Both the position numbers and the translations under genes were made by a program. From the NCBI GenBank assembly GCA_019416685.1, contig DXWV01000022.1:1-38591 (forward strand): a stretch of 38,591 nt of DNA. The letters run 5' to 3'. Below the pieces are notes generated by a model. The model saw only the letters and a program-made list of their open reading frames with translations, was not told the DNA's origin and did not search any database. Positions 7,920 to 16,896 of this stretch are shown in pieces (the stretch's first letter is position 1; each line of letters begins with the position of its first letter). The DNA comes from Bacteroides sp. (GTDB lineage: Bacteria; Bacteroidota; Bacteroidia; Bacteroidales; Bacteroidaceae).

Positions 7920-8029
7920 GTAGTTTTTCTCATTCTTTCACCTTTTTAACTCAAGACATACAGCCGTATGTACTATTCTGTCTAAAATGGCATCTGCAAA
8001 CATTTAATACATTGATTGAAAACATTTAT

Positions 8030-8072
8030 AATTAAAGAGTCACTGAAAAGAATATTCTTCTCCCAATGACTC
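8030..8072 (-). terminator. hairpin after the 661-aa gene
   Basis: GAGTCA (8037-8042) pairs with TGACTC (8067-8072), with an inner palindrome AAGAATATTCTT. On the minus strand it is followed by TTTAATTAT. It is located 40 nt beyond the stop of the 8113-10098 gene. The weak T tract lowers confidence. Confidence 0.55.
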
Positions 8073-8112
8073 TCCGTTCATATAAATCCTCCCTCAAGAA
8101 CTTTATAAGAAC

Positions 8113-10098
8113 TTATTTTATGAATTTCGTATTATAGGATTTACCATCTTCGTCTGCAACCTGCAAGCCGTAAACACCTTTACCTAATGAGTTAATATCA
8201 ATATTATTATCAAGAACTTTACCTTCTTGTACTATCATCGAGGAATTCAAATCCAAGACTTTATAATCTGTTATCAACTTATTGATATTTCTCTTACGGC
8301 TATTTCTCAGTTCTAAAGATATAACATTTTTATCTACGCGTGAGCTTAAAGTATACGTTGCCGGCACTAATGGGGACACAAGCAATTGTTCACTAATAGT
8401 TTCTCCATTCTTGTTCATCGCACGCAATCTAAAAGTTGTACTATACTCTTTATCAACCGATGCAATGAAATAGCCAGCTCTTATATCCTCAACATAGAAA
8501 GTAAATGGCACTGGAGATCCTTCTTCCAACTGTTCTACCAAGATACTTTCAGTCCCCTCCACATTCTGAAATGCAATTTTCACATCAGCATAATATTCAT
8601 CATCCGAAGCTCTGGTTTGTGGCATTACTTTAGAGAATGCCAATTGGGGCTTCTGAGGAAGATAGTCCAGAAGGAAATAACGAGCAAACGTATATATGCC
8701 GGGAGGTGTGGGAAGAGATTGGTCATAATAATAGTCTTCGTCCAGATGAGCTAACTTACAACGCAAATATCCATCACTTGACCGAATATAATCTAATGCT
8801 TTTACAGGATCTATTTCGGAAGTAGAGAACTTTATTTCAGGAAGCATCACATTTGCTGTTTTCACGATGTCCCATGTTCCATCTTTACGCAAGATAGAAA
8901 TACTCCATCCCAGCAATGTATATGGGAAACTCATATTTAGTTCAGGATAGGTCATAAATTGGCGTACATAGTCATAGACTTCGTCACTAGATGATCGCTT
9001 CATCTCATTTAGATAGTTATAGGAAACTGTTGAATTTACACTTCTATTTTTCAAACTTTTATCAAAAGATAACTCTTTTCCGTATGCTTTTACTTTATCT
9101 GTAGAAGTAGAGGTTGCATTGCCCTGTCCACCACCTCCGCTTCCGACAGCAATATCAGTATACCAATCCATAGCTTTCAAAAAAGGTCTGAACCATTTAC
9201 CAATATTACGTATAGAAGTTCCTCGTGGTAAATCCGGCTGCATCAATCTTGTTTCAGTATTTGCTTCATCAGCTTTGAAAAAAGACAAAGACCTTCCATT
9301 CTCAAACATAGAGGGAGAATACAAGCCATATGAATCTCCATAAGAAAATTCGATGATTGCATTACCTGATGTGGCTCGATTATATGCACCTACCAGATCA
9401 TATTCTTGTGAAAATATATCAAAATCAGGCGACAAAACCAACTCATCATAACGAACAAAAGATCCTTTTTCCAATTGAATAACCTTATTTATATTATCAC
9501 CACGAGGTGTGAAGCAAAATCCAAAAGTCTTACAAAGTTCACGCAACACAACCGTTACAAAATCATACTTATCTTCTACAACAGAATCCAATGAATAGGA
9601 AAAAATATCATTATCACTAAAAGTAATTACTCCATCAGGGTTGTTAAAATAACTACGTGCAACATTCATTCCCGTAAGCCCATTATCTCTAAATCTATAC
9701 TTCGTTGTAGGTCTCACAACTCGCTCAATATAAGGATAACCACCTGGAGCCATATTGCAAGAATCAAAACAAAGAACTGTGTTAGCTATCACATTGTTCC
9801 CTCGTAATCTTCCAAATCGAGCATTCACTTTAAGTGGTAATGCCGTAGGCATTTGTTCCTCTAAAAGCCGACAAGCATACTCAAAAGCACTTTTTCTTTC
9901 TAAGTTTTGCTCCCATTCTTCACCTTCATACTGAACTTGAATAACCGTCCCACCCACAACTTCACGTACCATAGGCTTAGGTAAAGTTTCTCTACGGAAA
10001 AAATCAGCACCAAAACTTATAGTTTCAAATCCATCTTCTTGCGCATAAGAGAAAGTAGCCAATCCAAGCACAAATAATAATAGTAGTAATTTCTTCAT
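8113..10098 (-). CDS. secreted degenerate-metallopeptidase-like protein with sorting-like tail (661 aa)
   Basis: It has a signal peptide at 1-20, an N-terminal domain to about residue 320, a Gly-rich linker (318-325), beta modules (about 380-600) and a C-terminal tail at about 608-661 (VLDL...GKGVYGLQV...FIK). The segment VVLRELCKTFGF (183-194) aligns with the LHExGHxxGF zinc helix of secreted metallopeptidases, but the two histidines are R186 and K190, while E187 remains. LYSPSMF (259-265), LSFF (271-274), then LM and DW further on match the later family landmarks, including the third ligand position, here Phe instead of His. I infer a non-catalytic relative. It is the last gene of the 13281-8113 run, 28 nt after its neighbour. 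Confidence 0.8.
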   Translation of the reverse strand: MKKLLLLLFVLGLATFSYAQEDGFETISFGADFFRRETLPKPMVREVVGGTVIQVQYEGEEWEQNLERKSAFEYACRLLEEQMPTALPLKVNARFGRLRGNNVIANTVLCFDSCNMAPGGYPYIERVVRPTTKYRFRDNGLTGMNVARSYFNNPDGVITFSDNDIFSYSLDSVVEDKYDFVTVVLRELCKTFGFCFTPRGDNINKVIQLEKGSFVRYDELVLSPDFDIFSQEYDLVGAYNRATSGNAIIEFSYGDSYGLYSPSMFENGRSLSFFKADEANTETRLMQPDLPRGTSIRNIGKWFRPFLKAMDWYTDIAVGSGGGGQGNATSTSTDKVKAYGKELSFDKSLKNRSVNSTVSYNYLNEMKRSSSDEVYDYVRQFMTYPELNMSFPYTLLGWSISILRKDGTWDIVKTANVMLPEIKFSTSEIDPVKALDYIRSSDGYLRCKLAHLDEDYYYDQSLPTPPGIYTFARYFLLDYLPQKPQLAFSKVMPQTRASDDEYYADVKIAFQNVEGTESILVEQLEEGSPVPFTFYVEDIRAGYFIASVDKEYSTTFRLRAMNKNGETISEQLLVSPLVPATYTLSSRVDKNVISLELRNSRKRNINKLITDYKVLDLNSSMIVQEGKVLDNNIDINSLGKGVYGLQVADEDGKSYNTKFIK

Positions 10099-10126
10099 AA
10101 CTCGTGTTTTTATAAATTATACATCA

Positions 10127-11122
10127 TTAATTCTTTATCATTTTGAATGTAAGTTTCTTTTCCGAAGATTGATCTTTGTATGAAACAAAATAGATACCTT
10201 CTACCAAGTTTGAAACATCAATATTGTTCATAGGTATCCCTACATACTTCACCAGCCTTCCTTTAGAATCATATATAGACACAGGAAAAATAGCATCCAT
10301 GCCATCGTACACATATAATACATCCCTTACAAGATTTGGATAAAATGGAATACTTTCTACTTTAACAGCCGGTATAGATGTAGCTACTTTGGAATTCCAC
10401 AAAGTATCTTTACCTGTTACTACCCCACTAAAATTGACAGCAGAAAATACAAAATAACGATCACCATCATAAAATTCTAAAAGTCCAATCCCTTTTTCAG
10501 CATCTATAACAGGCTCAAAATAAGTTATTAACGTCACATAAGTATATTTATCTTTTTCTATACTGGCAATATCTTCTGCTCTACATGAATTAACCTGTAA
10601 AGTCATACATCCATCATCATAAATATTCCATTGCTCATCATAGTTACTCCATGTAACATCCAATACTTTTACTTTGGGGATAGAAGGAAGCAGATTTATA
10701 TAAAACTCCTTATCAAGTTGTATTTTTCGTCCTTGATACTCTCCCTCAAAAGTAACTTTTCCTTTGAAGTAAGTGGAGCTATCATTCTGGACTGTATATC
10801 TTCTATACTCGGGTTTGGAATTTTCATACGGTGACGAATCTATCATAATTCCATAATCTATAGAAGTAGCATTCTTCACAGTCACGTAATTTCCTTGCTT
10901 TGCTTCAACACCAAAATTCCATTTACAAACATCAGGAATTACACGCCTTCCTGTCTTATCCACCACATGAAAAGCACAACTGTCATTAAGCAATAAAGCA
11001 CCATATTTATCCAAAGAGCTAACACTCGGTTTTATCACAGTTCCCGAAAGGATATACTCAGCCTGTGCATAAATATCGCAAGAATAAGTAAAAACTAATA
11101 TAAGAGCAAGCAGCATTCTCAT
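10127..11122 (-). CDS. secreted protein with type IX sorting-like C-terminal domain (331 aa)
   Basis: It has a signal peptide at about 1-19 (ending IYAQ), then two beta-sandwich modules (about 25-150 and 152-245) and a classic C-terminal tail from about 258 to 331: YPNLVRDVLYVY, then IYDSKGRLV, IDVSNLVEGIYFVSY and a final FKMIKN. The order of landmarks (W-x-F in module one, FKGKVTF, FYINLLPSIPKVKV) parallels the C-terminal half of the 569-aa protein, so I place it in the same family without the peptidase-like domain. Its ATG overlaps the upstream stop by 4 nt (11119-11122), showing translational coupling. The tail would direct cell-surface sorting in species with a type IX secretion system, which Bacteroides mostly lacks. 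No enzymatic motif is visible. Confidence 0.82.
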   Translation of the reverse strand: MRMLLALILVFTYSCDIYAQAEYILSGTVIKPSVSSLDKYGALLLNDSCAFHVVDKTGRRVIPDVCKWNFGVEAKQGNYVTVKNATSIDYGIMIDSSPYENSKPEYRRYTVQNDSSTYFKGKVTFEGEYQGRKIQLDKEFYINLLPSIPKVKVLDVTWSNYDEQWNIYDDGCMTLQVNSCRAEDIASIEKDKYTYVTLITYFEPVIDAEKGIGLLEFYDGDRYFVFSAVNFSGVVTGKDTLWNSKVATSIPAVKVESIPFYPNLVRDVLYVYDGMDAIFPVSIYDSKGRLVKYVGIPMNNIDVSNLVEGIYFVSYKDQSSEKKLTFKMIKN

Positions 11123-12828
11123 TTACATATTTTTTTTGTTATTTTTTCCCCGTTTACATACGTTATCATTATGATATACATTCCTTTCGGCAAACGTTCG
11201 ACATCTTCATAATTTCGCGTTTGAAGAATAATTCTCCCTTGTATATCTCTTACTTCCACCTTCACAATATTTGGATCTGCCACTTTCTCTTTTATTTGAG
11301 TAGAATCATCTAACGAATTCAGCTGACTTGGAATTTCAACAGTATAATACGCTTTTCCTACTTCATTATTTAATACCAAATCAACCCAAACTCTTCCATC
11401 TACATGGATGTGTTCGTAGTGAAGATGAACAATATATGGTATTTCAAAAGTATGAGTATTCATAAAAACTCCAAACTCTTCAGACTGTTCTGTGTAAAGA
11501 TAATCAGCCCCACTATAAATCACCGTTAAATCAAGACTATAAAATGATGATCCAGGAACCCGAGTTATAGCGTCTACTTTCACCGATATAAAAGTCGGTT
11601 TGGTAGCAAGATATATATAAAATACCTTAGACATTTTCGTCCCATTAACAGTAGCATTCAAGCTTATTTTACCCTTAATGTCACCATTAATATTTTTATA
11701 ATATTTAGTCAAATCATCTACCTTATCTATACTAAACTCCGAAGAATTTCCTACTTTAATAGAATCAAACACCATCTCGTTATTCAGTAATTCATACTTC
11801 CACGAATAATCCGTAATACTCCCGGAAGTTGTTTCTGCATGAAAACTATAACCTTGAAAAGCGGAAGCCATCCCGGTAGCATTAATATCTTTTGCCATTA
11901 TCTTCAAGCTGTTTTCAGGTTCTTTCCAACCAATTTCCTTAAGAACTTCCAATGTCTTTTCATCGATTTGTTGATTCTTATCTCCGATTCTTATATTATA
12001 TGACATCAAATCACCTTTCGTATCAAAATAGCTCAAATAGTTATAGCCGTGGAATTCAGATGGAGCATATAGTTTAAAACTATCATTATTAGGAGTTTTA
12101 TAATATACATTATCGCCCGATACATACGAAATAAGTTCCTGACTTGTGCGTCCGTTATTTGGCATCGTATTTAAACGTATATTATTAGAGTTAACAATCA
12201 GATTATCAAAAGGAGAGAAATATCTCCTTGTAGAAAAAACAACCCCCTTTGCGGGGTTATTAACAACAGAAGATCCAAATCCCAGGGACATAGCAATAGC
12301 ACGCAACATTGCTGTTGTAAGATTTTTCTTATTCGTAATTTCACCGCTAAAACTATAATCCCAATCTACATCTTCGTTCACTAAAATAATAGCATCTTCC
12401 GCCAATCGTTTATTATCAGTCAAAAAGTTCATAAAAAAACTTTGAGGATATGCCTCATTCCCCCCCGGTAATAAAGTATATCTTACCTGAGCTGCGAAAT
12501 CAGCAGCTTCCACTCCCATTCTTTCTTTTTCAAACTTCAGAATTATCTTTTTAGGAATATACAGTTTTTCTTCCCAAAGTTGTGCAGCAGCTTTTATAGC
12601 ATACTGCATTTCTTCACTCATACCCCCTCCGAACTGCACTTCAATAACTCCTCCAAAATCACTACTCAAGCGTTCTGTACGTAATAAACAAGGTTTTATA
12701 GTCTGCGTACTTACAGGAGAAGTATCCAGAAGTCCTTCAAATACCAAAATTGTGTCTTGTTGAGCTACTACTAAACCCATGCTTTGCATAATCAGTAGGC
12801 ATATTAAAATCAAAAAATGTTTTTTCAT
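11119..12828 (-). CDS. secreted degenerate-metallopeptidase-like protein with sorting-like tail (569 aa)
   Basis: It has a signal peptide at 1-23 and an N-terminal peptidase-like domain at about 45-301. The expected zinc helix LHExGHxLGFGSS reads LRAIAMSLGFGSS (175-187): H to R176, E to A177, H to M180. The later third-ligand motif S-H-L/F reads LSYF (265-268) with Y267, and the closing LM...LKEIGW (274-301) is intact. The fold is kept while all metal and catalytic residues are lost. Two beta modules follow (about 308-410 and 412-510), then a tail (about 524-569, VRDIQGRIIL and KGMYIIMITY). The protein is about 60% similar by eye to the 566-aa protein at 16841. Its start lies 54 nt after the DUF3244 stop, consistent with one transcript. 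Confidence 0.84.
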   Translation of the reverse strand: MKKHFLILICLLIMQSMGLVVAQQDTILVFEGLLDTSPVSTQTIKPCLLRTERLSSDFGGVIEVQFGGGMSEEMQYAIKAAAQLWEEKLYIPKKIILKFEKERMGVEAADFAAQVRYTLLPGGNEAYPQSFFMNFLTDNKRLAEDAIILVNEDVDWDYSFSGEITNKKNLTTAMLRAIAMSLGFGSSVVNNPAKGVVFSTRRYFSPFDNLIVNSNNIRLNTMPNNGRTSQELISYVSGDNVYYKTPNNDSFKLYAPSEFHGYNYLSYFDTKGDLMSYNIRIGDKNQQIDEKTLEVLKEIGWKEPENSLKIMAKDINATGMASAFQGYSFHAETTSGSITDYSWKYELLNNEMVFDSIKVGNSSEFSIDKVDDLTKYYKNINGDIKGKISLNATVNGTKMSKVFYIYLATKPTFISVKVDAITRVPGSSFYSLDLTVIYSGADYLYTEQSEEFGVFMNTHTFEIPYIVHLHYEHIHVDGRVWVDLVLNNEVGKAYYTVEIPSQLNSLDDSTQIKEKVADPNIVKVEVRDIQGRIILQTRNYEDVERLPKGMYIIMITYVNGEKITKKICK

Positions 12829-12882
12829 TTCATCAAGTATTAGTGGAAACTATATTTTATTATAATCCCTAACAGGAGCTAT

Positions 12883-13281
12883 TTATTTTACTTCAAACAC
12901 TCCGTAAATATATCCTCCATACGAATTTGTTAGTTCTAGCAAATAGACTCCGGGAGAGTAAGCCTCTACAGAAATGCTATATTTCTCGGGATTATTAATC
13001 AAAAGAGAATGAGAATATATAGTCTGATTAGCTTTGGAAATAACTATCGAGACATCGCCTGCTGATTCCAGAAACTCGAGAGAAATAATGGAATTTTCCA
13101 AAGATGCAGTTACAGGTATAAAAGGCATGGAACGATGACCTTTATCTTCACTATCATCACCTTTCCAATGACCAGTAAAAGAAATTTGCCCCCATGGCGA
13201 AATAAAATCATCGCCATTCTCATGTGCAACAACTGTACAACTAAGACAAACTAACAATAGTAGGACAATCCGTGCTTTCAT
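12883..13281 (-). CDS. DUF3244 small secreted protein
   Basis: A 132-aa exported protein with signal peptide 1-19 (MKARIVLLLLVCLSCTVVAH). It has an acidic linker, then an immunoglobulin-like single domain at about 52-132 with the DUF3244 landmarks: PVTASLENSIISLEF, a central SIVISKANQTIY and the closing SPGVYLLELTNSYGG. DUF3244 proteins are common small secreted proteins of gut Bacteroides with no assigned function. It is the first gene behind a strong promoter (13310-13340) and opens the run of secreted paralogues. Its signal peptide is nearly the same as in the 309/313-aa genes, which carry unrelated mature sequences. Confidence 0.82.
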   Translation of the reverse strand: MKARIVLLLLVCLSCTVVAHENGDDFISPWGQISFTGHWKGDDSEDKGHRSMPFIPVTASLENSIISLEFLESAGDVSIVISKANQTIYSHSLLINNPEKYSISVEAYSPGVYLLELTNSYGGYIYGVFEVK

Positions 13282-13309
13282 TTTCTGTTGTTTTTATGTT
13301 TCTGTTACA

Positions 13310-13340
13310 CAAAAGTAGAACATTGGGGTCAATGAGCAAA
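13310..13340 (-). promoter_or_regulatory. full Bacteroides promoter upstream of the DUF3244 gene
   Basis: On the minus strand, TTTG at 13337-13340 is followed after exactly 19 bp by TACTTTTG (13310-13317). This matches the TTTG-N19-TAnnTTTG consensus of the primary sigma factor. Transcription should begin near 13303, giving a leader of about 20 nt. It lies between the regulator gene and the DUF3244 gene. Confidence 0.82.
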
Positions 13341-13421
13341 AAATAAGGCATGGACTAAAATTCAGGACATATATATCTACAAATCAACAAAATAGGAATC
13401 AAATAGATTAAAACAAGTGGA

Positions 13422-15113
13422 CTATTTGAGTTTATCACTCTGACATTTGTGCAAAAAATCTTCTACAGATTCATCTTTTGCTAACTTTAAACGCTCCTTT
13501 AAGCGCATCTTAGCTTTAAATATCGTATGATTATCTTTACTATCAAAGAGAATCTTCAATTCTCTTGTAGTAAATCCTAAAAATAGAAATGTTAAAAGTT
13601 TAATATCATGCTTTGTTAATTGAGTACATTCTCTCTTCAATTTGATCAGAGAGTTGCTATAAAGACAATTCACTAAATCAAATATTTTATCCCACTCTTC
13701 AGGAGTTAGTTTTTCTACAAGTACCTCCCCACCCTTTAGCATCTTAATCAATGTACTGACATCAATTTTACTACGCAATTTCTCATTTTCTGTAGTCAAT
13801 ACTTTCATTTTTCGGGACAACTCTTCTATCTTGCACTGTACACTTGTCTCATTCTTCTGTTGCTTATACACTCCGATTTCATTCTGATAAGAGGCTATTT
13901 GCTTATTATTTTTTTCAATAACCTTTCTGGTTTGTATAACTTCCAATTTTGCACGCCCATATCTTGCATAGAAAAAATATACTATCCCAGAAAACAAAAT
14001 CACAACAATCAGATAAAGAATATGTAAGCCCCTCTTCTCTAATTTGCTCTGCAACAATTCTGTTTCAAATTCTTCCTTTTGGTATTTAACCTGAAGCTGT
14101 ACCAATGTTTCTCGCTTTCTATCATTTTCAGCTATATATAATAAGGAGTCCGATCGTCCTTTCAAAATGAGAGCTTGTTCATAATCATGATCAGCTTTAG
14201 CCAATTTTGCCAAGCACTCATAAGCTTCAGAACTAGTGAATAGATTATCACTATCCAAACAAGGTTTTAAGTACTTCTCTGCATCTTGTTTTCGCCCCAT
14301 CATCTGATACAAACGTCCTAATGACATATAATGAAGCACAAACATATCTTTATCAGGCTCTTCATCGAGAATCCTCAGAAAAACCTCTTCAGCCTTTGAA
14401 TATTGCTTTTCAAAACAATACATCTTTCCCAATATCTTGGAACCATTGATTTTTAACCGGACAGGATTATCGGCAAGTAATTGCAAACTTGTCATAACAC
14501 ATTGGTAGACACTATCCATCTCTTGCTTTAAGAAAAAAGAGGTCCCCATTGTCTGATAGGCGTAGGCCACGCCCAATGTGTCTTTCGCCTGATAATAATA
14601 GGAAATGGCTCGGTGGCAGCAGTGAATAGCTTCATCATAAAGTGATTGATCACGATAAAAAAACGACATATCTGCAAGCATCAACCCCATTATCTTATAC
14701 TCTTTCGTATCCTTCAAAACTCGCCGGGCTTCCCAATAGACTTTCATTGCCCGCGCTGTTTCTCGCTTTCCGTGAAGCACGCGCCCGTAATAATATAAAG
14801 CCTTACCATATTTACTTTTGTCATTCTTCTTCCTGAAATAATCGATGGCAAAAGTAATAGAAGAGTCAGCAGACATATCCATATAATTCTTATCGCGTGC
14901 CTGAGTCAGTAACAACACATAATCTGCACGTTCCTGACCAGACAACTTATCGGGACAAGATATTTTCCTTAATAGATTTAATGCACTATCAGGATGTGCT
15001 TCCATACACTGCTCCGCTTGCCGAAGAGTTACTATGACCTCTTCTGACGTAGAGGAACAAGCAACAAAAGCCGCAATGAGAAAAGACAAAAAGAAAATGC
15101 GATTATATTTCAT
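13422..15113 (-). CDS. membrane-anchored TPR regulator with C-terminal helix-turn-helix
   Basis: 563 aa. It has an N-terminal export signal with a lipobox-like AFVAC (C19) and TPR-like helical repeats at about 30-340 (YYYGRVLHGK, ALYYYG and AYQTMGTSFF are typical). A single membrane helix at 362-384 is followed by a coiled coil at about 385-450 and a C-terminal HTH at about 500-545 (LTKHDIKLLTFLFLGFTTRE). This layout fits the Bacteroides TPR sensors that read something in the periplasm and carry a LuxR-like DNA-binding end in the cytoplasm. Its start is 27 nt behind the 566-aa gene, so it is co-transcribed with it, and the gene following it has its own strong promoter. It is the obvious candidate regulator of the secreted cluster (inference). 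Confidence 0.82.
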   Translation of the reverse strand: MKYNRIFFLSFLIAAFVACSSTSEEVIVTLRQAEQCMEAHPDSALNLLRKISCPDKLSGQERADYVLLLTQARDKNYMDMSADSSITFAIDYFRKKNDKSKYGKALYYYGRVLHGKRETARAMKVYWEARRVLKDTKEYKIMGLMLADMSFFYRDQSLYDEAIHCCHRAISYYYQAKDTLGVAYAYQTMGTSFFLKQEMDSVYQCVMTSLQLLADNPVRLKINGSKILGKMYCFEKQYSKAEEVFLRILDEEPDKDMFVLHYMSLGRLYQMMGRKQDAEKYLKPCLDSDNLFTSSEAYECLAKLAKADHDYEQALILKGRSDSLLYIAENDRKRETLVQLQVKYQKEEFETELLQSKLEKRGLHILYLIVVILFSGIVYFFYARYGRAKLEVIQTRKVIEKNNKQIASYQNEIGVYKQQKNETSVQCKIEELSRKMKVLTTENEKLRSKIDVSTLIKMLKGGEVLVEKLTPEEWDKIFDLVNCLYSNSLIKLKRECTQLTKHDIKLLTFLFLGFTTRELKILFDSKDNHTIFKAKMRLKERLKLAKDESVEDFLHKCQSDKLK

Positions 15114-15140
15114 TCGTAAAAATGATTAAAAGTGAAGGTT

Positions 15141-16841
15141 TTACGGGCAGATCTTCTTCGTTACTACTTTTCCATCTGAATAGGTAATTGTCACGATATA
15201 CACTCCCCTCGATAGATGATTAACAGCCTCATAATTTTCTGTTTGAAGGAGAAGCCTTCCTTGTATATCCCTTACTTCAACTTGTGAAATGCTTGATTCT
15301 GCTGTAACCTCTGTGATCGGATCGGGATTCATCTGACTCGGTATTTCTACCGTATAATATGCTTTTCCCACCTTGTTTTTTAATTCTATCTCAACCCAAG
15401 CCATTCCTATCATATAAACACCTTCAAAATGTAATTTAGTAAGATAAGGTTCATAGACATAAGCACTTTCTCCAAAACTACTATTTTCCTCTGTTTTAAA
15501 AGCATAAAGAAAATCAGTACCTGTATATATTAGCGCTATATCAAGATTATAAAATCTTTTTTGGGGAATTGGAGTTATAGCTACTTTCACCGATACAAAA
15601 GTAGGTTCGGTAGCAAAATACACATAGAATGTTTCAGACTTCTTTTTCCCATCGGCAGTAGTAGCAGTCAAACTGATCTTACCCTTAATATCTGCATTGA
15701 TATTCTTATTATACTTCGTTACATCATCTATCTCATCTATACTGAAATCAGAAGAATCTCCTGTTTTGATAGTAACAAACTCCATTTCGTTATCCAGCAA
15801 TTCATACTTCCATGAATAATTCGTTATACTCCCTGAAGTGGTTTCGGCATGAAAATTATAGCTTTGAGAAGAAGAAGCAATACCCGTATCATCAATGCCT
15901 TCTGCTATTATCCTTAAATTACTTTCAGGTTCCTCCCAGCCAATTGTTCTGAGAACTCCCAATACTATCTCATCTATTTGCTGAATTTTATCTCCTGTCC
16001 TGGTATTGTATGACATCAAGTCACCATCAAAATATAGATAATTCAAGTAATTATAACCTTGGAACCTGCGAGAAGTATACAACCTGAAGCTTTCATTAGC
16101 AGACGTTTTACAATAAACACGCTCTTCCGACACAAATGAAGAAAGTTCCTGGCTTGCAACTCCATTATTCGGCATTTCATTCAGACGGACATTATTGGAG
16201 TCAACAATCAGATTATCAAAAGGAGAGAAACATCCCTCTATAGAAAAGATAATGCCATGTGACACATCATTTACAACCGATGAACCAAAGCCTAACGAGA
16301 TGGCAATGGCACGTAACATGGCTGTTGTGAAATTCTTCTTATCCACAGCCTTTCCGTTAAAACTATACTCCCAATCCGTATCTTCATTAATCAGGATAAT
16401 AGCATCCTCGTCATATACACGTTCGTCATCAGTTAAGAAATTCTGATAGTAACTATTGGGATATGTGGTTTTCGCATCGGGGAATGAAGTATATCTCACC
16501 TGAGCCTGAAAATCGGCAGCTTCTGCTCCCAACTCTTTTTTCTCAAACTTCAGAACTACATTTTCAGGAATATATAGCTTTTCTTCCCAGAGTAGTGCGG
16601 CGGCCTTTATACAATGCTGCATTTCATCATCTATTCCGGCTCCACATACTACTTTAATCACTCCTCCAAAATCACTACTCAAACGTTCTGTTCGAGGCAA
16701 ACAAGGTTTCATTATTTGCGATCCCCATGGAGTAGTATTCATATGTCCTTCGAATACTAAAATTGTATCTTGCTGAGCCATAGTTAAACCTATGCCCTGC
16801 AGTGTCAACAAACAAACCAAAACTAATAAACATTTTTTCAT
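15141..16841 (-). CDS. secreted degenerate-metallopeptidase-like protein with sorting-like tail (566 aa)
   Basis: The start is placed at 16841 (MKKCLLVLVC), eight codons inside the longest frame. It then begins with a proper signal peptide and matches the start context of the next gene upstream (AGCTATG after ATATTTAA). The peptidase-like domain carries LRAIAISLGFGSS where the HExxH helix is expected, YLNYL at the third-ligand position, and LMSY...LRTIGW closing the domain. Two beta modules and the tail (VRDIQGRLLLQT, SRGVYIVTITYS) follow. Close paralogue of the 569-aa protein. The gap of 55 nt to the upstream gene and 27 nt to the downstream regulator suggests a three-gene transcript. Confidence 0.84.
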   Translation of the reverse strand: MKKCLLVLVCLLTLQGIGLTMAQQDTILVFEGHMNTTPWGSQIMKPCLPRTERLSSDFGGVIKVVCGAGIDDEMQHCIKAAALLWEEKLYIPENVVLKFEKKELGAEAADFQAQVRYTSFPDAKTTYPNSYYQNFLTDDERVYDEDAIILINEDTDWEYSFNGKAVDKKNFTTAMLRAIAISLGFGSSVVNDVSHGIIFSIEGCFSPFDNLIVDSNNVRLNEMPNNGVASQELSSFVSEERVYCKTSANESFRLYTSRRFQGYNYLNYLYFDGDLMSYNTRTGDKIQQIDEIVLGVLRTIGWEEPESNLRIIAEGIDDTGIASSSQSYNFHAETTSGSITNYSWKYELLDNEMEFVTIKTGDSSDFSIDEIDDVTKYNKNINADIKGKISLTATTADGKKKSETFYVYFATEPTFVSVKVAITPIPQKRFYNLDIALIYTGTDFLYAFKTEENSSFGESAYVYEPYLTKLHFEGVYMIGMAWVEIELKNKVGKAYYTVEIPSQMNPDPITEVTAESSISQVEVRDIQGRLLLQTENYEAVNHLSRGVYIVTITYSDGKVVTKKICP

Positions 16842-16896
16842 AGCTTTAAATATTAGAAAAAACAAACAATATTCAATACCAGAACAATAAATGTCC

